44,578 bases of DNA from Akkermansiaceae bacterium UBA2381 (GTDB lineage Bacteria > Verrucomicrobiota > Verrucomicrobiia > Verrucomicrobiales > DEV007), in assembly GCA_002344215.1 (NCBI GenBank), contig DDSV01000005.1:1-44578 (forward strand). Reading direction: 5' to 3'. Positions 15,752-24,241 of this stretch are shown here, piece by piece (positions within the stretch are counted from its first letter, which is position 1; each line of letters opens with the position of its first letter). The position numbers and the translations under genes are program-made. The notes beneath the pieces are model-generated. The model was given only the letters and a program-made list of their open reading frames with translations, made no database searches and was not told the DNA's origin.

Positions 15752-17989
15752 CTACCAGTTTTTGAATTTTTCGCCTCGGGAAGGTTGCAGGATAGGACGG
15801 ACTTCAGTCTCATCGGCCAGCGAGTCAAGTAGCTGACGGGCTTCGGTGGGGGAATATCCGGTTTGAGGATTGGTCTTTGCTTCAGCAGGAGACGCTTTCC
15901 CCGCCTGGTTCGGTTTCTGAGGCTGGGACTGATCGGGATTTGCCTGCAGTTCGCCCTCTTGCGGAGCGTCCGGTTCTTTCGGCGGGTTCTCATCCTGCCC
16001 TCCGGGAGGCTTTTTGCCGGGTGATTCTTTGTCGTCGGGTTTCCCGTTCTCATCGGGATTTTTTCCCTCGTCTTCCGGCTTTTTCCCGTCTTCCTTCCCG
16101 GGATCTCCGGGAGGCTCGTCTGCGGGTGGATCTTCGGGCTTTTCGTCGCCGCCATCCGGTTGTTGTCCGGGATCTTTTCCGTCTTTCTTGTCGTCCTTAT
16201 TTTCAGGCGGGTCCTGCTTCCCGTCATCCGGCTTCTTATCCTGATTCTGGTCCTTTGGATCGTCTTTCTTTTCGTCCTGATTCTTATCCTGGTCTTTATC
16301 TTTCTCTTTGTCCTTCTCCTCCTCTTTATCTTTTTCTTTCTCCTCTTCCTTTTTTTCTTCGTCCTTCTTCTCCTCCTCCTGTTCCTTTTTCTTCTCTTCT
16401 TCTTCCTTCTGCTTCTTCAGTTCTTCGAGCCGCTTCTTCACAATCTCCAGATTGTGGGCAACCATCTCATTCGCCGGATCCAGGTTGAGCGCGGTCTCAA
16501 AATGCTCAATTGATCCCTCCCAGTCGCGGAGGGTGGTTTCAAAAGCAGACCCGGGCGCGGAGAGCGCCTGCACCTGATCAGGGTCCGCCGGAGCCTCGAG
16601 TGGTTTCAGCGCCGATTCGCCACGTCGATAGAGCGTGTTTCCGAGATTGTAGTGTGCCTGCTCTCTGATTTCATTTTCACCCTCGACGAGCGCCTGGCCA
16701 AAGGCTTCGGCGGCGCGTTCAAAATCCTCCATCCGGTAGGCGGCGGCTCCAATTCCCATTTGCAGTCGGCTGCGGTCATGCGCCGTGAGGCGATCCCCGA
16801 GACGGCTTTCAAACGATTCAAGAGCACCGGAGTAATCCTTTTGTTGCAGCGCGGCATGGCCGTCCACGATGGCGTCTTTTGCCCGAACCGGGCCGAAGCC
16901 GGAGAGCACCAACAGAACTGAGGCGGAGAGACCCGTTCTCAACGCGGAGGCGCCAGCTCGACCCGAACGGGGTTTCAACCAGAGCAGGGGTAGAAGGTGG
17001 GAAAGGATGAGTGCAAGGACCGCTGCGCTGAGCGGCCACATGAACCGTTCGATAGGGCGAAGCCGCGTTTCACTTTCCTGGCGGGTCGAGGCAATGCCGT
17101 TCCGGATCTGTTCGACCACCCGCGTCAGCGAGGAACTGCCGCCGAGGTGAATGTAGAATCCACCGTTTGCGGAAATCGACTGAAGCGCCTCGGGGACAAG
17201 GCGGGTTCGGACCACTTGCCCGGCATCATCTTTGACGAATACCCCGGGGATGGGAACTCCGTTGTCGTCCATCTCCGGAATGATCGAGCCTTCGGGAGTT
17301 CCGACGCCCACCGAATGGATGGTCATCCCCTGCCTGGCGGCGCGCTCGCGAATCCCTTCGATTTCACTGGCGCCTTCGAGTGACTCTCCGTCCGAAAAAA
17401 CGATCAGGGCGCTCTGTTCCAGCTTTGCTTCCTCAAATGTTTCGAGGGCGAGCGCCGCCGCTGCGGCAAGATTGGTGCCTCCCCGTGGAATGATTTCCGT
17501 GTCGAGCTGATCGAGCGACTCCAGCACCGCCTCGTGATCGACCGTCAGAGGCGCCTGGACGAAGGGCTTTCCCGCAAAGGCAATGAGTCCGATTCGGTCG
17601 TCAGGAAGAGAAAGGACGATATCTTTTGCCGCCAGTTTTGCCCTGGTGAGTCGATTTGGCGGGAGATCATCCGCAAGCATGCTTCGTGAAGTGTCGATCG
17701 CGATGATCAGGTTTCTCGCGTCGGTTTCCGTGTCGGTCTCGATAAATCCGAGTTGAGGGCGTGCCAGGGCGACCAGAGTAGCGGCAAGGGCCAGGCATTG
17801 CAGAGAGAAGACGACCCAGCGCTGGGCGCGGCTGCTTCCGCTGATGAGACGCTTGGAGAGCCGGGGGGAAACCAGACCTGGCAGCTGGTCTGCACTTCTC
17901 CAGTGTGACCAGAAGCGGAGCACCAAAAGGGGCAGGATGAGGATCAAACCCCAGAACCAATCGGGACTGGCAAATGTGAGGCCGTTCAT
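15752..17989 (-). CDS. batB: BatB-BatC fusion: VWA, TPR and long Lys/Glu/Asp/Pro-rich tail
   Basis: The N-terminal half is BatB: a membrane span at about 12-28, a second at about 60-78, and a VWA domain (about 85-290) with MIDAS motif DTSRSM, TNLA as the Thr ligand and the strand ALIVFSDG. A third span follows at about 310-335. A further hydrophobic stretch (residues about 350-365) precedes TPR repeats (about 370-505), which correspond to the separate BatC protein of other bacteria. Residues from about 508 to 690 are extremely low-complexity Lys/Glu, then Asp/Lys, then Pro/Gly/Asp. The end carries SPTEARQLLDSLADE, similar to the C-terminal motif of many VWA/TPR proteins. Start ATG at 17989 overlaps the batA stop by four bases (ATGA). 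Confidence 0.9.
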   Translation of the reverse strand: MNGLTFASPDWFWGLILILPLLVLRFWSHWRSADQLPGLVSPRLSKRLISGSSRAQRWVVFSLQCLALAATLVALARPQLGFIETDTETDARNLIIAIDTSRSMLADDLPPNRLTRAKLAAKDIVLSLPDDRIGLIAFAGKPFVQAPLTVDHEAVLESLDQLDTEIIPRGGTNLAAAAALALETFEEAKLEQSALIVFSDGESLEGASEIEGIRERAARQGMTIHSVGVGTPEGSIIPEMDDNGVPIPGVFVKDDAGQVVRTRLVPEALQSISANGGFYIHLGGSSSLTRVVEQIRNGIASTRQESETRLRPIERFMWPLSAAVLALILSHLLPLLWLKPRSGRAGASALRTGLSASVLLVLSGFGPVRAKDAIVDGHAALQQKDYSGALESFESRLGDRLTAHDRSRLQMGIGAAAYRMEDFERAAEAFGQALVEGENEIREQAHYNLGNTLYRRGESALKPLEAPADPDQVQALSAPGSAFETTLRDWEGSIEHFETALNLDPANEMVAHNLEIVKKRLEELKKQKEEEEKKKEQEEEKKDEEKKEEEKEKDKEEEKDKEKDKDQDKNQDEKKDDPKDQNQDKKPDDGKQDPPENKDDKKDGKDPGQQPDGGDEKPEDPPADEPPGDPGKEDGKKPEDEGKNPDENGKPDDKESPGKKPPGGQDENPPKEPDAPQEGELQANPDQSQPQKPNQAGKASPAEAKTNPQTGYSPTEARQLLDSLADETEVRPILQPSRGEKFKNW
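16000..16435 (-). repeat. Low-complexity Lys/Glu/Asp/Pro-coding tract in batB/C
   Basis: On the minus strand this segment is purine-rich (AAG, GAG, GAA, GAC and CCG codons), encoding runs such as KEEEEKKKEQEEE, KDKEKDKDQDKN and PPGDPGKEDGKK. Short imperfect codon repeats make it prone to slippage, so length variation between strains is expected. It is coding, not a separate element. Confidence 0.85.
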
Positions 17990-18996
17990 GGGTACCTTCT
18001 CCAGAATGTTTCGTCACCGATCAGAGTTAGCAATCCAAGTCCCAGTCCGGCCATGGCGAACCAGTGAAACAACTCGGCGCTTTCGATTCTGACACTGCGC
18101 TTGATCTCCGTCTTCTCCATTTTGTCGATGAGTTCAAAGATCCTCTCCAATCCCGAAGTGTCCTGCGCACGGAAGTATTCCCCGTCGGCGATGCGGGCGA
18201 TTTCCTTGAGTGTTTCTTCGTCAAACTCCTGCTGGAGCTGCTGCGGGCCAACCGGGGTCTGGACGACATAGTTTCCGTAAGTTCCCACGGCAATCGTGTA
18301 AACGCGTATTCCGAGCGTCTTGGCCAGTTTGGCCGCTTCGATGGGTGAGAGTTTTCCGGCATTGTTCACCCCGTCGGTGAGGAGGACCACGACCTTGCTT
18401 TTCGACTCGCGTTTGTCGAGACGCTTGGCCGCCGCCGCGATGGCGGATCCGATGGCGGTTCCGTCCTCGACCATCCCGATCTGAACCCTTCCGAGACCCT
18501 GAGGGCCTTCAAGCCAGGCTTTCGATAGTGTAAGCGGGCTGGCGAGGTAGGGGCGCCCGGCAAACGCAAGAATCCCGATCCGGTCGGTCGTGCGCCCCTT
18601 GATGAAATCCCGCGTCACCTTCTTTGCGGCCTGCAGTCGGTTTGCCCGGCTCCCCTCGATCATGAAGTCCTCAACCTGCATGGATCTTGAGACATCGATG
18701 GCGAGGAGAAGTTCGACTCCGCTTTCGGAGACGGTTTCAGTTCGATCGATCCATTGCGGGCGAGAGAGGGCGAAAATGAGGAAGGTGAGGGAGAGAAAAA
18801 GGCTGGCGAGACGGAATCCGCCGGCCCGTCCCCGGGCGATCGGACCGAGTCGGCGCAGGATATGGAGGGAGGAGAAGATGACAGCGCCCTGATTCCCGGA
18901 GCGACTTTTCAGCATGGCAAGAACCGGAACTAGCAGCAGCAGGAGCAAGACCCAGGGGTAGGCCAGCTGAAAGGTGGTTTCTGCGAAAAGAATCAT
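17986..18996 (-). CDS. batA: BatA-like VWA membrane protein
   Basis: First gene of the Bat block. The protein has membrane spans near 10-27 and 55-75 and a VWA domain with MIDAS motif DVSRSM (near 93). It then has TAIGSAIAAA as the Thr ligand region and VVVLLTDGVNN, and a last span near 312-330. BatA proteins are inner-membrane components thought to expose the metal-binding VWA face to the periplasm. The ATG at 18996 gives a conventional start just before the first span. A GTG at 19026, preceded by GAAAG, would add ten residues and is possible. It lies about 50 bases after fabH. The usual upstream partners, a MoxR AAA ATPase and a DUF58 protein, are not present in the window. Confidence 0.9.
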   Translation of the reverse strand: MILFAETTFQLAYPWVLLLLLLVPVLAMLKSRSGNQGAVIFSSLHILRRLGPIARGRAGGFRLASLFLSLTFLIFALSRPQWIDRTETVSESGVELLLAIDVSRSMQVEDFMIEGSRANRLQAAKKVTRDFIKGRTTDRIGILAFAGRPYLASPLTLSKAWLEGPQGLGRVQIGMVEDGTAIGSAIAAAAKRLDKRESKSKVVVLLTDGVNNAGKLSPIEAAKLAKTLGIRVYTIAVGTYGNYVVQTPVGPQQLQQEFDEETLKEIARIADGEYFRAQDTSGLERIFELIDKMEKTEIKRSVRIESAELFHWFAMAGLGLGLLTLIGDETFWRRYP

Positions 18997-19044
18997 CTGG
19001 CTACGGGAAGTGGGAAACCGTAACACCTTTCGCGCTTCCGGACT

Positions 19045-20061
19045 CTACCATTCGATCACCGCGCTGGCCCAGGTGAGTCCGGCACCGAAGGCGACGAGGA
19101 GGACCTTGTCGCCCGGTTTGATTCTGCCCTGGCGATGCGCTTCATCCAGCGCAATAGCAACGGCAGCTGCGGAGGTGTTACCGTACTTGTCCAGGTTGAT
19201 GAAGACATTTTCCCGGCTAAAATCGAGTCGTTCGACGATGGCGTCGATGATGCGGAGATTTGCCTGGTGAGGAATGATGAGATCGATGTCCTGAATCGTC
19301 AGTCCGGCCGCGGCGATGCCGTCCGTGCTGGCCTTCCGCATCGCGTTGACGGCGTGTTTGAAAACCTCACGACCCTGCATCGCGAGAGTGGCGGTTTTTG
19401 TGGGAGTGCATCCCGGTGTCGAAGGACAGGCCGAGCCGCCGCCGGGAATGTTGAGTAACTCAGCCTGTGCTCCATCAGTTCCGAGGCAGGAGGAAAGAAT
19501 GCGTCCGCCTCCGTTGGTCGAGGGAACGAGCACCGCAGCGCCGGCGCCGTCCCCGAAGAGGACGCAGGTATTGCGGTCATTCCAGTCGACAAAGGCGCTC
19601 AATTTCTCTGCGCCGATGATAAGAGCATTACGAAAGGCCCCCGCTCCTACCGCATGACGGGCCAGCTCCATCGCATAAAGAAAGCCGGAGCAGGCGGCCG
19701 AAACATCAAAGGCAACCGATTTGAAAGCCCCAATCTGTTGCTGCACGTAACATGCCGTCGCCGGAGTCAGCGTATCGGGTGTGATCGTGGCAACAACGAT
19801 CAGATCAATGTCAGCCGGGTCAATCTTTGCCTGTTCGAGGGCCCGCTTCGCGGCCTCGCTCGCCATATGGCTCGTGAACTCGTCCTCCCGGGCTATGCGG
19901 CGCTCCCTGATCCCGGTTCTGGAGGTAATCCATTCGTCCGAGGTGTCGACCGTGAGCTCGAGGTCATGATTTGTCATGACCTTCTCCGGTAGATAACTGC
20001 CCGTTCCCGCGATGCGAACCGGAAGAGGGTAGGTGGGAGCGGTGGATCCGGGTTCTGTCAT
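19045..20061 (-). CDS. fabH: 3-oxoacyl-ACP synthase III
   Basis: Initiates fatty acid synthesis by condensing acetyl-CoA with malonyl-ACP. The thiolase-fold catalytic triad is intact: Cys in DVSAACSGFLYAMELA (near 120), His in IIPHQANLRIIDA (near 264) and Asn in NLDKYGNTSAAAVAIALDEA (near 297). At 338 residues, length is typical. A serine/proline/cysteine-containing loop (GGGSACPSTPGCTPT, about 206-220) looks like a lineage-specific insertion. It sits 39 bases after plsX in the widespread rpmF-plsX-fabH order. Confidence 0.97.
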   Translation of the reverse strand: MTEPGSTAPTYPLPVRIAGTGSYLPEKVMTNHDLELTVDTSDEWITSRTGIRERRIAREDEFTSHMASEAAKRALEQAKIDPADIDLIVVATITPDTLTPATACYVQQQIGAFKSVAFDVSAACSGFLYAMELARHAVGAGAFRNALIIGAEKLSAFVDWNDRNTCVLFGDGAGAAVLVPSTNGGGRILSSCLGTDGAQAELLNIPGGGSACPSTPGCTPTKTATLAMQGREVFKHAVNAMRKASTDGIAAAGLTIQDIDLIIPHQANLRIIDAIVERLDFSRENVFINLDKYGNTSAAAVAIALDEAHRQGRIKPGDKVLLVAFGAGLTWASAVIEW

Positions 20062-20100
20062 CTCAATGAAATCGTAGGGCGAGGGTGACGTGAATCCTGA

Positions 20101-21114
20101 TTAGCGAATGAGATCGGAGTAGCGGTCCATCTCCTCTTCAATATGGGGATTGACGTGATGCTTGATAGATTCGGCCGCCACACGAATGGCGTTTCGAACG
20201 GCCCGGGGTGAGGAGGATCCGTGCCCGATAATACAGACACCATTGACGCCGAGGAGAGGGCTCCCTCCGTAAGTCTCGTAATTGCCCCGTTCCTTGGTAG
20301 CCCGGAAAGCCTCGCGGGCAATCAGGGCGCCCATCTGGCGCATCGGGGTGGCCTTGATATCCTGTTTGAGCCACTTGAACATGACCTTGGCAGTCGCCTC
20401 GCAGGATTTCAAAATGACGTTGCCGACAAAACCGTCGCAGACGACCACGTCCAGTTTGCTCTCAAACAGGTCGTGTCCTTCGACGTTGCCGCGGAAATTC
20501 AAATCGGTCGATTTGAGCAGTTCAAACACCTCACGGGTAAAATCGGTTCCCTTGGAATCTTCTTCTCCAACGGACATCAGACCAACAACAGGATTCTTTT
20601 TGCCCTGGACGTGCCGTGCGTAAACACTGCCCATGATGGCATAGCCGAGGAGATGGGTGGCCTTGGCGTCCACATTGGCACCGGCATCCATGATGTTGCA
20701 CGGTCCGTGCTCATTCGGTAGCGGTGAGGCGATGCCGGATCGTTCCACTCCGGTAATGTTGCGCCATTTGATCGTGGCGGCAGCCACGGCGGCACCGGTG
20801 TTTCCGGCACTGACAACCGCATCACAGTCCCCGCGTTTGACCAGATCAACCGCCACGCTGATTGAAGAGTCCTTTTTCTGGCGGACCGATTTGACGGCCG
20901 AGTCATGCATCGTCACGACCTCGGAGGCATGGACGATCTCAATTTTCCCGTGGGCGTAGGAGAGGTGCTTCAGCTCGTGTTTGATGGCCTCCTCGTCGCC
21001 GACGAGAAATAGCTTTTCCAAGTCGCCGCCAAAAGCCTCCAATGCCTCGACAGCACCTTCTACAATTGCGTGGGGAGCTTTGTCGCCTCCCATAACATCC
21101 AGAGCGATCCTCAT
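20101..21114 (-). CDS. plsX: Phosphate acyltransferase PlsX
   Basis: Converts acyl-ACP to acyl-phosphate for phospholipid synthesis, as a peripheral membrane enzyme. The N-terminus MRIALDVMGGDKAPHAIVEG is diagnostic, and the family motifs DAVVSAGNTGAAVAAA, DAGANVDAK, and VCDGFVGNVILKSCE follow in order. The ATG at 21114 is chosen because it places this motif at the start, as in other PlsX. An in-frame upstream start at 21144 would add ten residues of little character. The hairpin at 21175-21200 lies between rpmF and this gene, so part of its transcription may begin downstream of that hairpin. Confidence 0.96.
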   Translation of the reverse strand: MRIALDVMGGDKAPHAIVEGAVEALEAFGGDLEKLFLVGDEEAIKHELKHLSYAHGKIEIVHASEVVTMHDSAVKSVRQKKDSSISVAVDLVKRGDCDAVVSAGNTGAAVAAATIKWRNITGVERSGIASPLPNEHGPCNIMDAGANVDAKATHLLGYAIMGSVYARHVQGKKNPVVGLMSVGEEDSKGTDFTREVFELLKSTDLNFRGNVEGHDLFESKLDVVVCDGFVGNVILKSCEATAKVMFKWLKQDIKATPMRQMGALIAREAFRATKERGNYETYGGSPLLGVNGVCIIGHGSSSPRAVRNAIRVAAESIKHHVNPHIEEEMDRYSDLIR

Positions 21115-21174
21115 GATGAGATATAAGACGCTATCTAGGAACAAGCCACCACAACATGCAACCCCGAAAAGAAC

Positions 21175-21200
21175 AAAGTCACCTCGAATGAGGTGACTTT
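21175..21200 (-). terminator. Perfect 11-bp hairpin between rpmF and plsX
   Basis: Arms 21175-21185 (AAAGTCACCTC) and 21190-21200 are exact inverse complements around a four-base loop GAAT. On the minus strand, just after rpmF, the hairpin ends in CTTT and is followed by GTTCTTTTC, an imperfect T-rich tail. It could attenuate rather than stop rpmF-plsX transcription. Confidence 0.6.
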
Positions 21201-21235
21201 GGATCGGAAAAGGAATGGTTGAAGGGAGGCCTTGA

Positions 21236-21418
21236 TTAGAGCTCCTTGACCGTTATCACCTGACGACCTTTGTAAAACCCGCAGCTCGGGCATGCAATGT
21301 GCGAAGGAGTCGCGCTTCCGCACTCGGAGCACACATTGAGCGATACGGCGCGCCACTTCTGGCCGGCGCGGCGCAGGCGCTTCTTCATTTTGGACGTTCT
21401 TCTTTTTGGGACTGCCAT
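21236..21418 (-). CDS. rpmF: 50S ribosomal protein L32
   Basis: Sixty-residue ribosomal large-subunit protein. The start MAVPKRRTSKMKKRLRRAG is the classic L32 N-terminus, and it keeps a four-cysteine zinc ribbon (CSECG and CPSCG). ATG at 21418 is chosen on this homology over a start 30 bases upstream. It heads the rpmF-plsX-fabH group, a conserved pairing of ribosome and lipid synthesis genes. Confidence 0.97.
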   Translation of the reverse strand: MAVPKRRTSKMKKRLRRAGQKWRAVSLNVCSECGSATPSHIACPSCGFYKGRQVITVKEL

Positions 21419-21538
21419 GTCGAGCTGAGGTTCAGGTGGAGCGCGCACTTAACGGGATTTATGGGAAATGTCAATGAGGTAATCCTATGGAAGCTTGAGA
21501 AAAGTTAAATTCCTCATTCCGGGTGCCCTCGCTGCCAC

Positions 21539-22960
21539 CTATTTAACCAGTCTAATTTCCAGGCTCGGTGGGGGAAGGGTCGCGTGCCGCGAACTGGCAA
21601 AGGAGTGCACGAGCCCTCCGCTGCGGATCTCCGGCGACTCCCGGACAACAATCAAAGAGGCATGCCGGTTCCTGTCGTTATTGAGGAAAGCGCTCAGTTT
21701 CTCGCCGTCAATTCCATAGGTCCCCGCCTGGATCCCGCGAGGGACGAGAAAGGTTCCCAACTGGATCACTTTGGTGTTATCCACCGCGGTCCCGCTCTCG
21801 ACCCCGTTTGCGGGAGCGTTTGCCCAATCGAGGTGGTCGGGGTTCCATTCATCAAGGGAATCATCAATGATGCCATAGACAATGAATGTTGAATCACCCA
21901 GATGAGAGGCGAGTCCCCATCCGGTCGCGGCGAATCGCAGTTTGAGTTCCGCCGATCCGATTTTGCCGGGTGTGATTCCGCCCAGCTCAAAACGCAGATA
22001 GGCTTTTCGGTGAGGTGCTCCCGGTCCCAGGCCGTTTTTCAGGAGGAGGAGCGTGTCCGAGAGATGATCATTCGGCTTGCCCGCCCACACATAGGCATCC
22101 GCGCCCCCGGGGTCTCCGGTCGTTATAGTCCTCACCGAAAGGTCGTTTCTCGAAGGGGTCGCTTCAGAAAGTGACCAGGTCCCTTCCTCCAGCCCCTCAC
22201 TGATTTGCCCGATTTCTTTCCCCTCCACGAGACTTCTCTGCCCGCTGCGGAGTTCGATGCGTTCGCTGCGGCTCTCGAGTTCGACTTCGACGAGCCCCTC
22301 AAAGACCTGGGTCTGGGTCGCTCCGCTTGAGGGGTGTACGTTGACTGCAAAGCGCGTCCCATGGTCGATCACTCGGGCGCTCGGCGTCTTGATCGTAAAT
22401 CCCTGAGCGGATTCGGCGACCTCCGCGACGGCGGTTCCACTGGTAAGGATGCAGTTCATCGCATCAACGAGGGCGAGGCGCGCCGGGGCTTCGAGGATGA
22501 CTTCAGCGCCTGAGTCGAAGGAGATCGTCGCAAGACCCCGGACTAGATTTACCTCACCGGCTCCGAGCCGGGCACCTTCTGCCGTCGGAAGTGTTCCGCT
22601 CTCCCATCGGGCTGACTCGGTTCTGACCATCGTGGCAAAGGCGGGTGATTTCTCTCTCGGATTCAGGAGAACCAGACCAAGGAGCGAAATGACCGCTGCC
22701 GCGGCAAAGGCCTGCCAGAGGGAAGGGAGACGGGAGGATCGGTAATCGGAGAGGTCGGCTATTTCATCCAGCTGACCTTCCTCGCCGATTTGCTCCCAGT
22801 GAAGAGAGGCATGGTCGTGCAGGAAATCCACGTAGATACGCCGGGCCTCCGCATTCTCCGAAAGAAGTGTCTCCAGTTCCGCCAACTGCGCCGGGCTGAG
22901 GGAACGCTCGATATACCCGTGCGCGAGTTCGAGAAGATGATCCTGGTCCTGTTTGTTCAT
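21539..22960 (-). CDS. FecR-type anti-sigma/sensor protein with DNRLRE-like C-terminal domain
   Basis: Predicted 473-residue membrane protein. The N-terminus (about 1-75) is a helical anti-sigma-like segment (LLELAHGYIERSLSPAQLAELE). A membrane span lies near 91-108. The FecR domain covers about 120-225 (GAEVILEAPARLALVDA, VIDHGTRFAVNV, TQVFEGLVEVEL). The C-terminal 200 residues look like the extracellular DNRLRE-type beta-domain (AYLRFELGGI..KIGSAELKLRF and WNPDHLDWANAPA), where LamG is the more common partner in this phylum. Its ATG overlaps the stop of the upstream sigma factor gene by four bases (ATGA), so the pair is almost certainly a sigma/anti-sigma module. Signal and targets are unknown. 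Confidence 0.88.
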   Translation of the reverse strand: MNKQDQDHLLELAHGYIERSLSPAQLAELETLLSENAEARRIYVDFLHDHASLHWEQIGEEGQLDEIADLSDYRSSRLPSLWQAFAAAAVISLLGLVLLNPREKSPAFATMVRTESARWESGTLPTAEGARLGAGEVNLVRGLATISFDSGAEVILEAPARLALVDAMNCILTSGTAVAEVAESAQGFTIKTPSARVIDHGTRFAVNVHPSSGATQTQVFEGLVEVELESRSERIELRSGQRSLVEGKEIGQISEGLEEGTWSLSEATPSRNDLSVRTITTGDPGGADAYVWAGKPNDHLSDTLLLLKNGLGPGAPHRKAYLRFELGGITPGKIGSAELKLRFAATGWGLASHLGDSTFIVYGIIDDSLDEWNPDHLDWANAPANGVESGTAVDNTKVIQLGTFLVPRGIQAGTYGIDGEKLSAFLNNDRNRHASLIVVRESPEIRSGGLVHSFASSRHATLPPPSLEIRLVK

Positions 22961-23505
22961 GCCTGACTGAGTTCTTTTTCGACACATTCGTAGAGATTTT
23001 TCCGGAGCCGGCTGAGCAGGCGATAGACCGCGCCTTCGGTTCGTTCGGTGCGGCGGGATATTCCTTCGATTGAAGCCTCGTCCCGGTAGCGCAGTTCGAG
23101 GATTTCACGGTGTTCCCCGGAGAGTTTGGTGACACATGCCTGAAGCGCCTTTTCCCGCTTCTCCCAGCGCTGCTCACGGATCGCACTCTCCGATTCCTCG
23201 TTCAGCACCTCAAGGATCCGTTCGCTCAGCACTTCAGTTTGGACACGTTTCGAGCGGCGGCGAAAGGCCAGAATCTGGTAGAATAGTATCTTTCGTGCCC
23301 AGGCGGCGAAATTTGTTCCGAGTTCGAATTGATGAAACTGGCGCCACATCACAATCTTGCCCTCCTGCAGAACATCCTGGGAATCCTGTGGGCAGGCGAC
23401 CAGACCGGTCACATAGATCGCGAGGCGACGTTCGTGTTCAGTGAGCAGCCTGAGAAAAGCTTCGGTGCGGTCTCCCTCGGCATCTGGATTCGGCTCGATC
23501 TTCAT
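22957..23505 (-). CDS. ECF-type RNA polymerase sigma factor
   Basis: About 182 residues. Region 2 is visible in DSQDVLQEGKIVMWRQFHQF..TNFAAWARKILFYQILAFRRR (discontinuous; near 38-88), and region 4 in LSGEHREILELRYRDEASIEGISRR with the helix-turn-helix ending SRLRKNL. This is the style of the verrucomicrobial/planctomycete subfamily of sigma-70 factors that pair with FecR proteins. The ATG at 23505 begins MKIEPNPDAEG; an upstream start at 23610 would overlap the preceding membrane protein gene and is rejected. Its regulon cannot be read from the sequence. Confidence 0.92.
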   Translation of the reverse strand: MKIEPNPDAEGDRTEAFLRLLTEHERRLAIYVTGLVACPQDSQDVLQEGKIVMWRQFHQFELGTNFAAWARKILFYQILAFRRRSKRVQTEVLSERILEVLNEESESAIREQRWEKREKALQACVTKLSGEHREILELRYRDEASIEGISRRTERTEGAVYRLLSRLRKNLYECVEKELSQA

Positions 23506-23575
23506 GGCTTTACTCGAATAAGTCGCAAGCCCGGCGCTTTGGACAGATAAAATGCCCGTTTCCGGCTTCGGTCTT

Positions 23576-24241
23576 TCAGGAGGATTCGGGCGAGTAACCC
23601 CGTTGTTCACTCATCCACGTAAAAATCATCACCCAGAGGGAGAGGGCAAGGGAGAAGAGCGGAATCTGGAGGAGGGCGGGGAGGGAGTAAAGTGCGGCCA
23701 CGATCGGAATCCAAACCCCCCAGGTTGCAAACAAGGTTGGAACAACGGCCCGGCGGTAATATTCCGCAGTGAAGAGTCCCGGCAGGGCTTTCAACGAAAA
23801 CCCGAGCCGTTTCCAATCGTAGAGAATGACCGCCTGCGGAGCGGCGAGCAGAGGGCAGTACAGGAACTGGTCCACAAGCACTTTCTTGATTACAATCGCG
23901 AAATCCGGATCGGATCCGAACCAGACCGACTGCATGCGGTAGAGGAAGTCGACCTGCATCCCTCCGTATCCCCAGTAACAGGTGGCAAAGAGGAAGTGGC
24001 TGAAGTTTTCGCGACGAGGACGCCCCTTTTGGAACACGAGAATGCGAAGTATTTCCGGTATGATCGCCCCGGCGATGATCGCGGAACCGGCGGAGAAACA
24101 GTATCCCCAGCGGGACTTGAGGGTCGCAAGCTGGTCAAGGAAATCCCGAGTTCCAGGGAGCCAATAGTAACCGAATACCAATGCCAACATCACCCCTTGA
24201 ACAATAAGCCCGGGAAGTAGATTCGCCCGGGCCGCACGCAA
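23576..24241 (-). CDS. Integral membrane protein resembling the Mpv17/PMP22 family
   Basis: About 221 residues with four or five hydrophobic spans. Two features recall the eukaryotic Mpv17/PMP22 family. One is KKVLVDQFLYCPL (near 121-133), like the family K-x-DQ-x-x-x-x-P motif. The other is a C-terminal stretch with W..W.P....Y.LP...Q.P......LWV.I.TWMS (near 170-212), which parallels W-x-x-W-P, N-F-x-x-V-P and W-x-x-x-L-S. Homology is an inference from these patterns. The TTG at 24241 is the only standard start near the N-terminus. The reading frame stays open and protein-like up to 24340 without ATG, GTG or TTG, so the true N-terminus is uncertain. It may share a transcript with the sigma factor gene 70 bases downstream. 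Confidence 0.75.
   Translation of the reverse strand: MRAARANLLPGLIVQGVMLALVFGYYWLPGTRDFLDQLATLKSRWGYCFSAGSAIIAGAIIPEILRILVFQKGRPRRENFSHFLFATCYWGYGGMQVDFLYRMQSVWFGSDPDFAIVIKKVLVDQFLYCPLLAAPQAVILYDWKRLGFSLKALPGLFTAEYYRRAVVPTLFATWGVWIPIVAALYSLPALLQIPLFSLALSLWVMIFTWMSEQRGYSPESS

Noticed and set aside
16160..16513. Plus-strand Leu/Phe-rich frame that looks like a membrane protein
   Set aside because: It is the antisense of the Lys/Glu-rich tail of batB/C; antisense of AAG/GAG codons gives CTT/CTC.
23552..24220. Plus-strand 222-residue frame opposite the Mpv17-like gene
   Set aside because: No hydrophobic or domain pattern; the minus-strand protein is clearly better.
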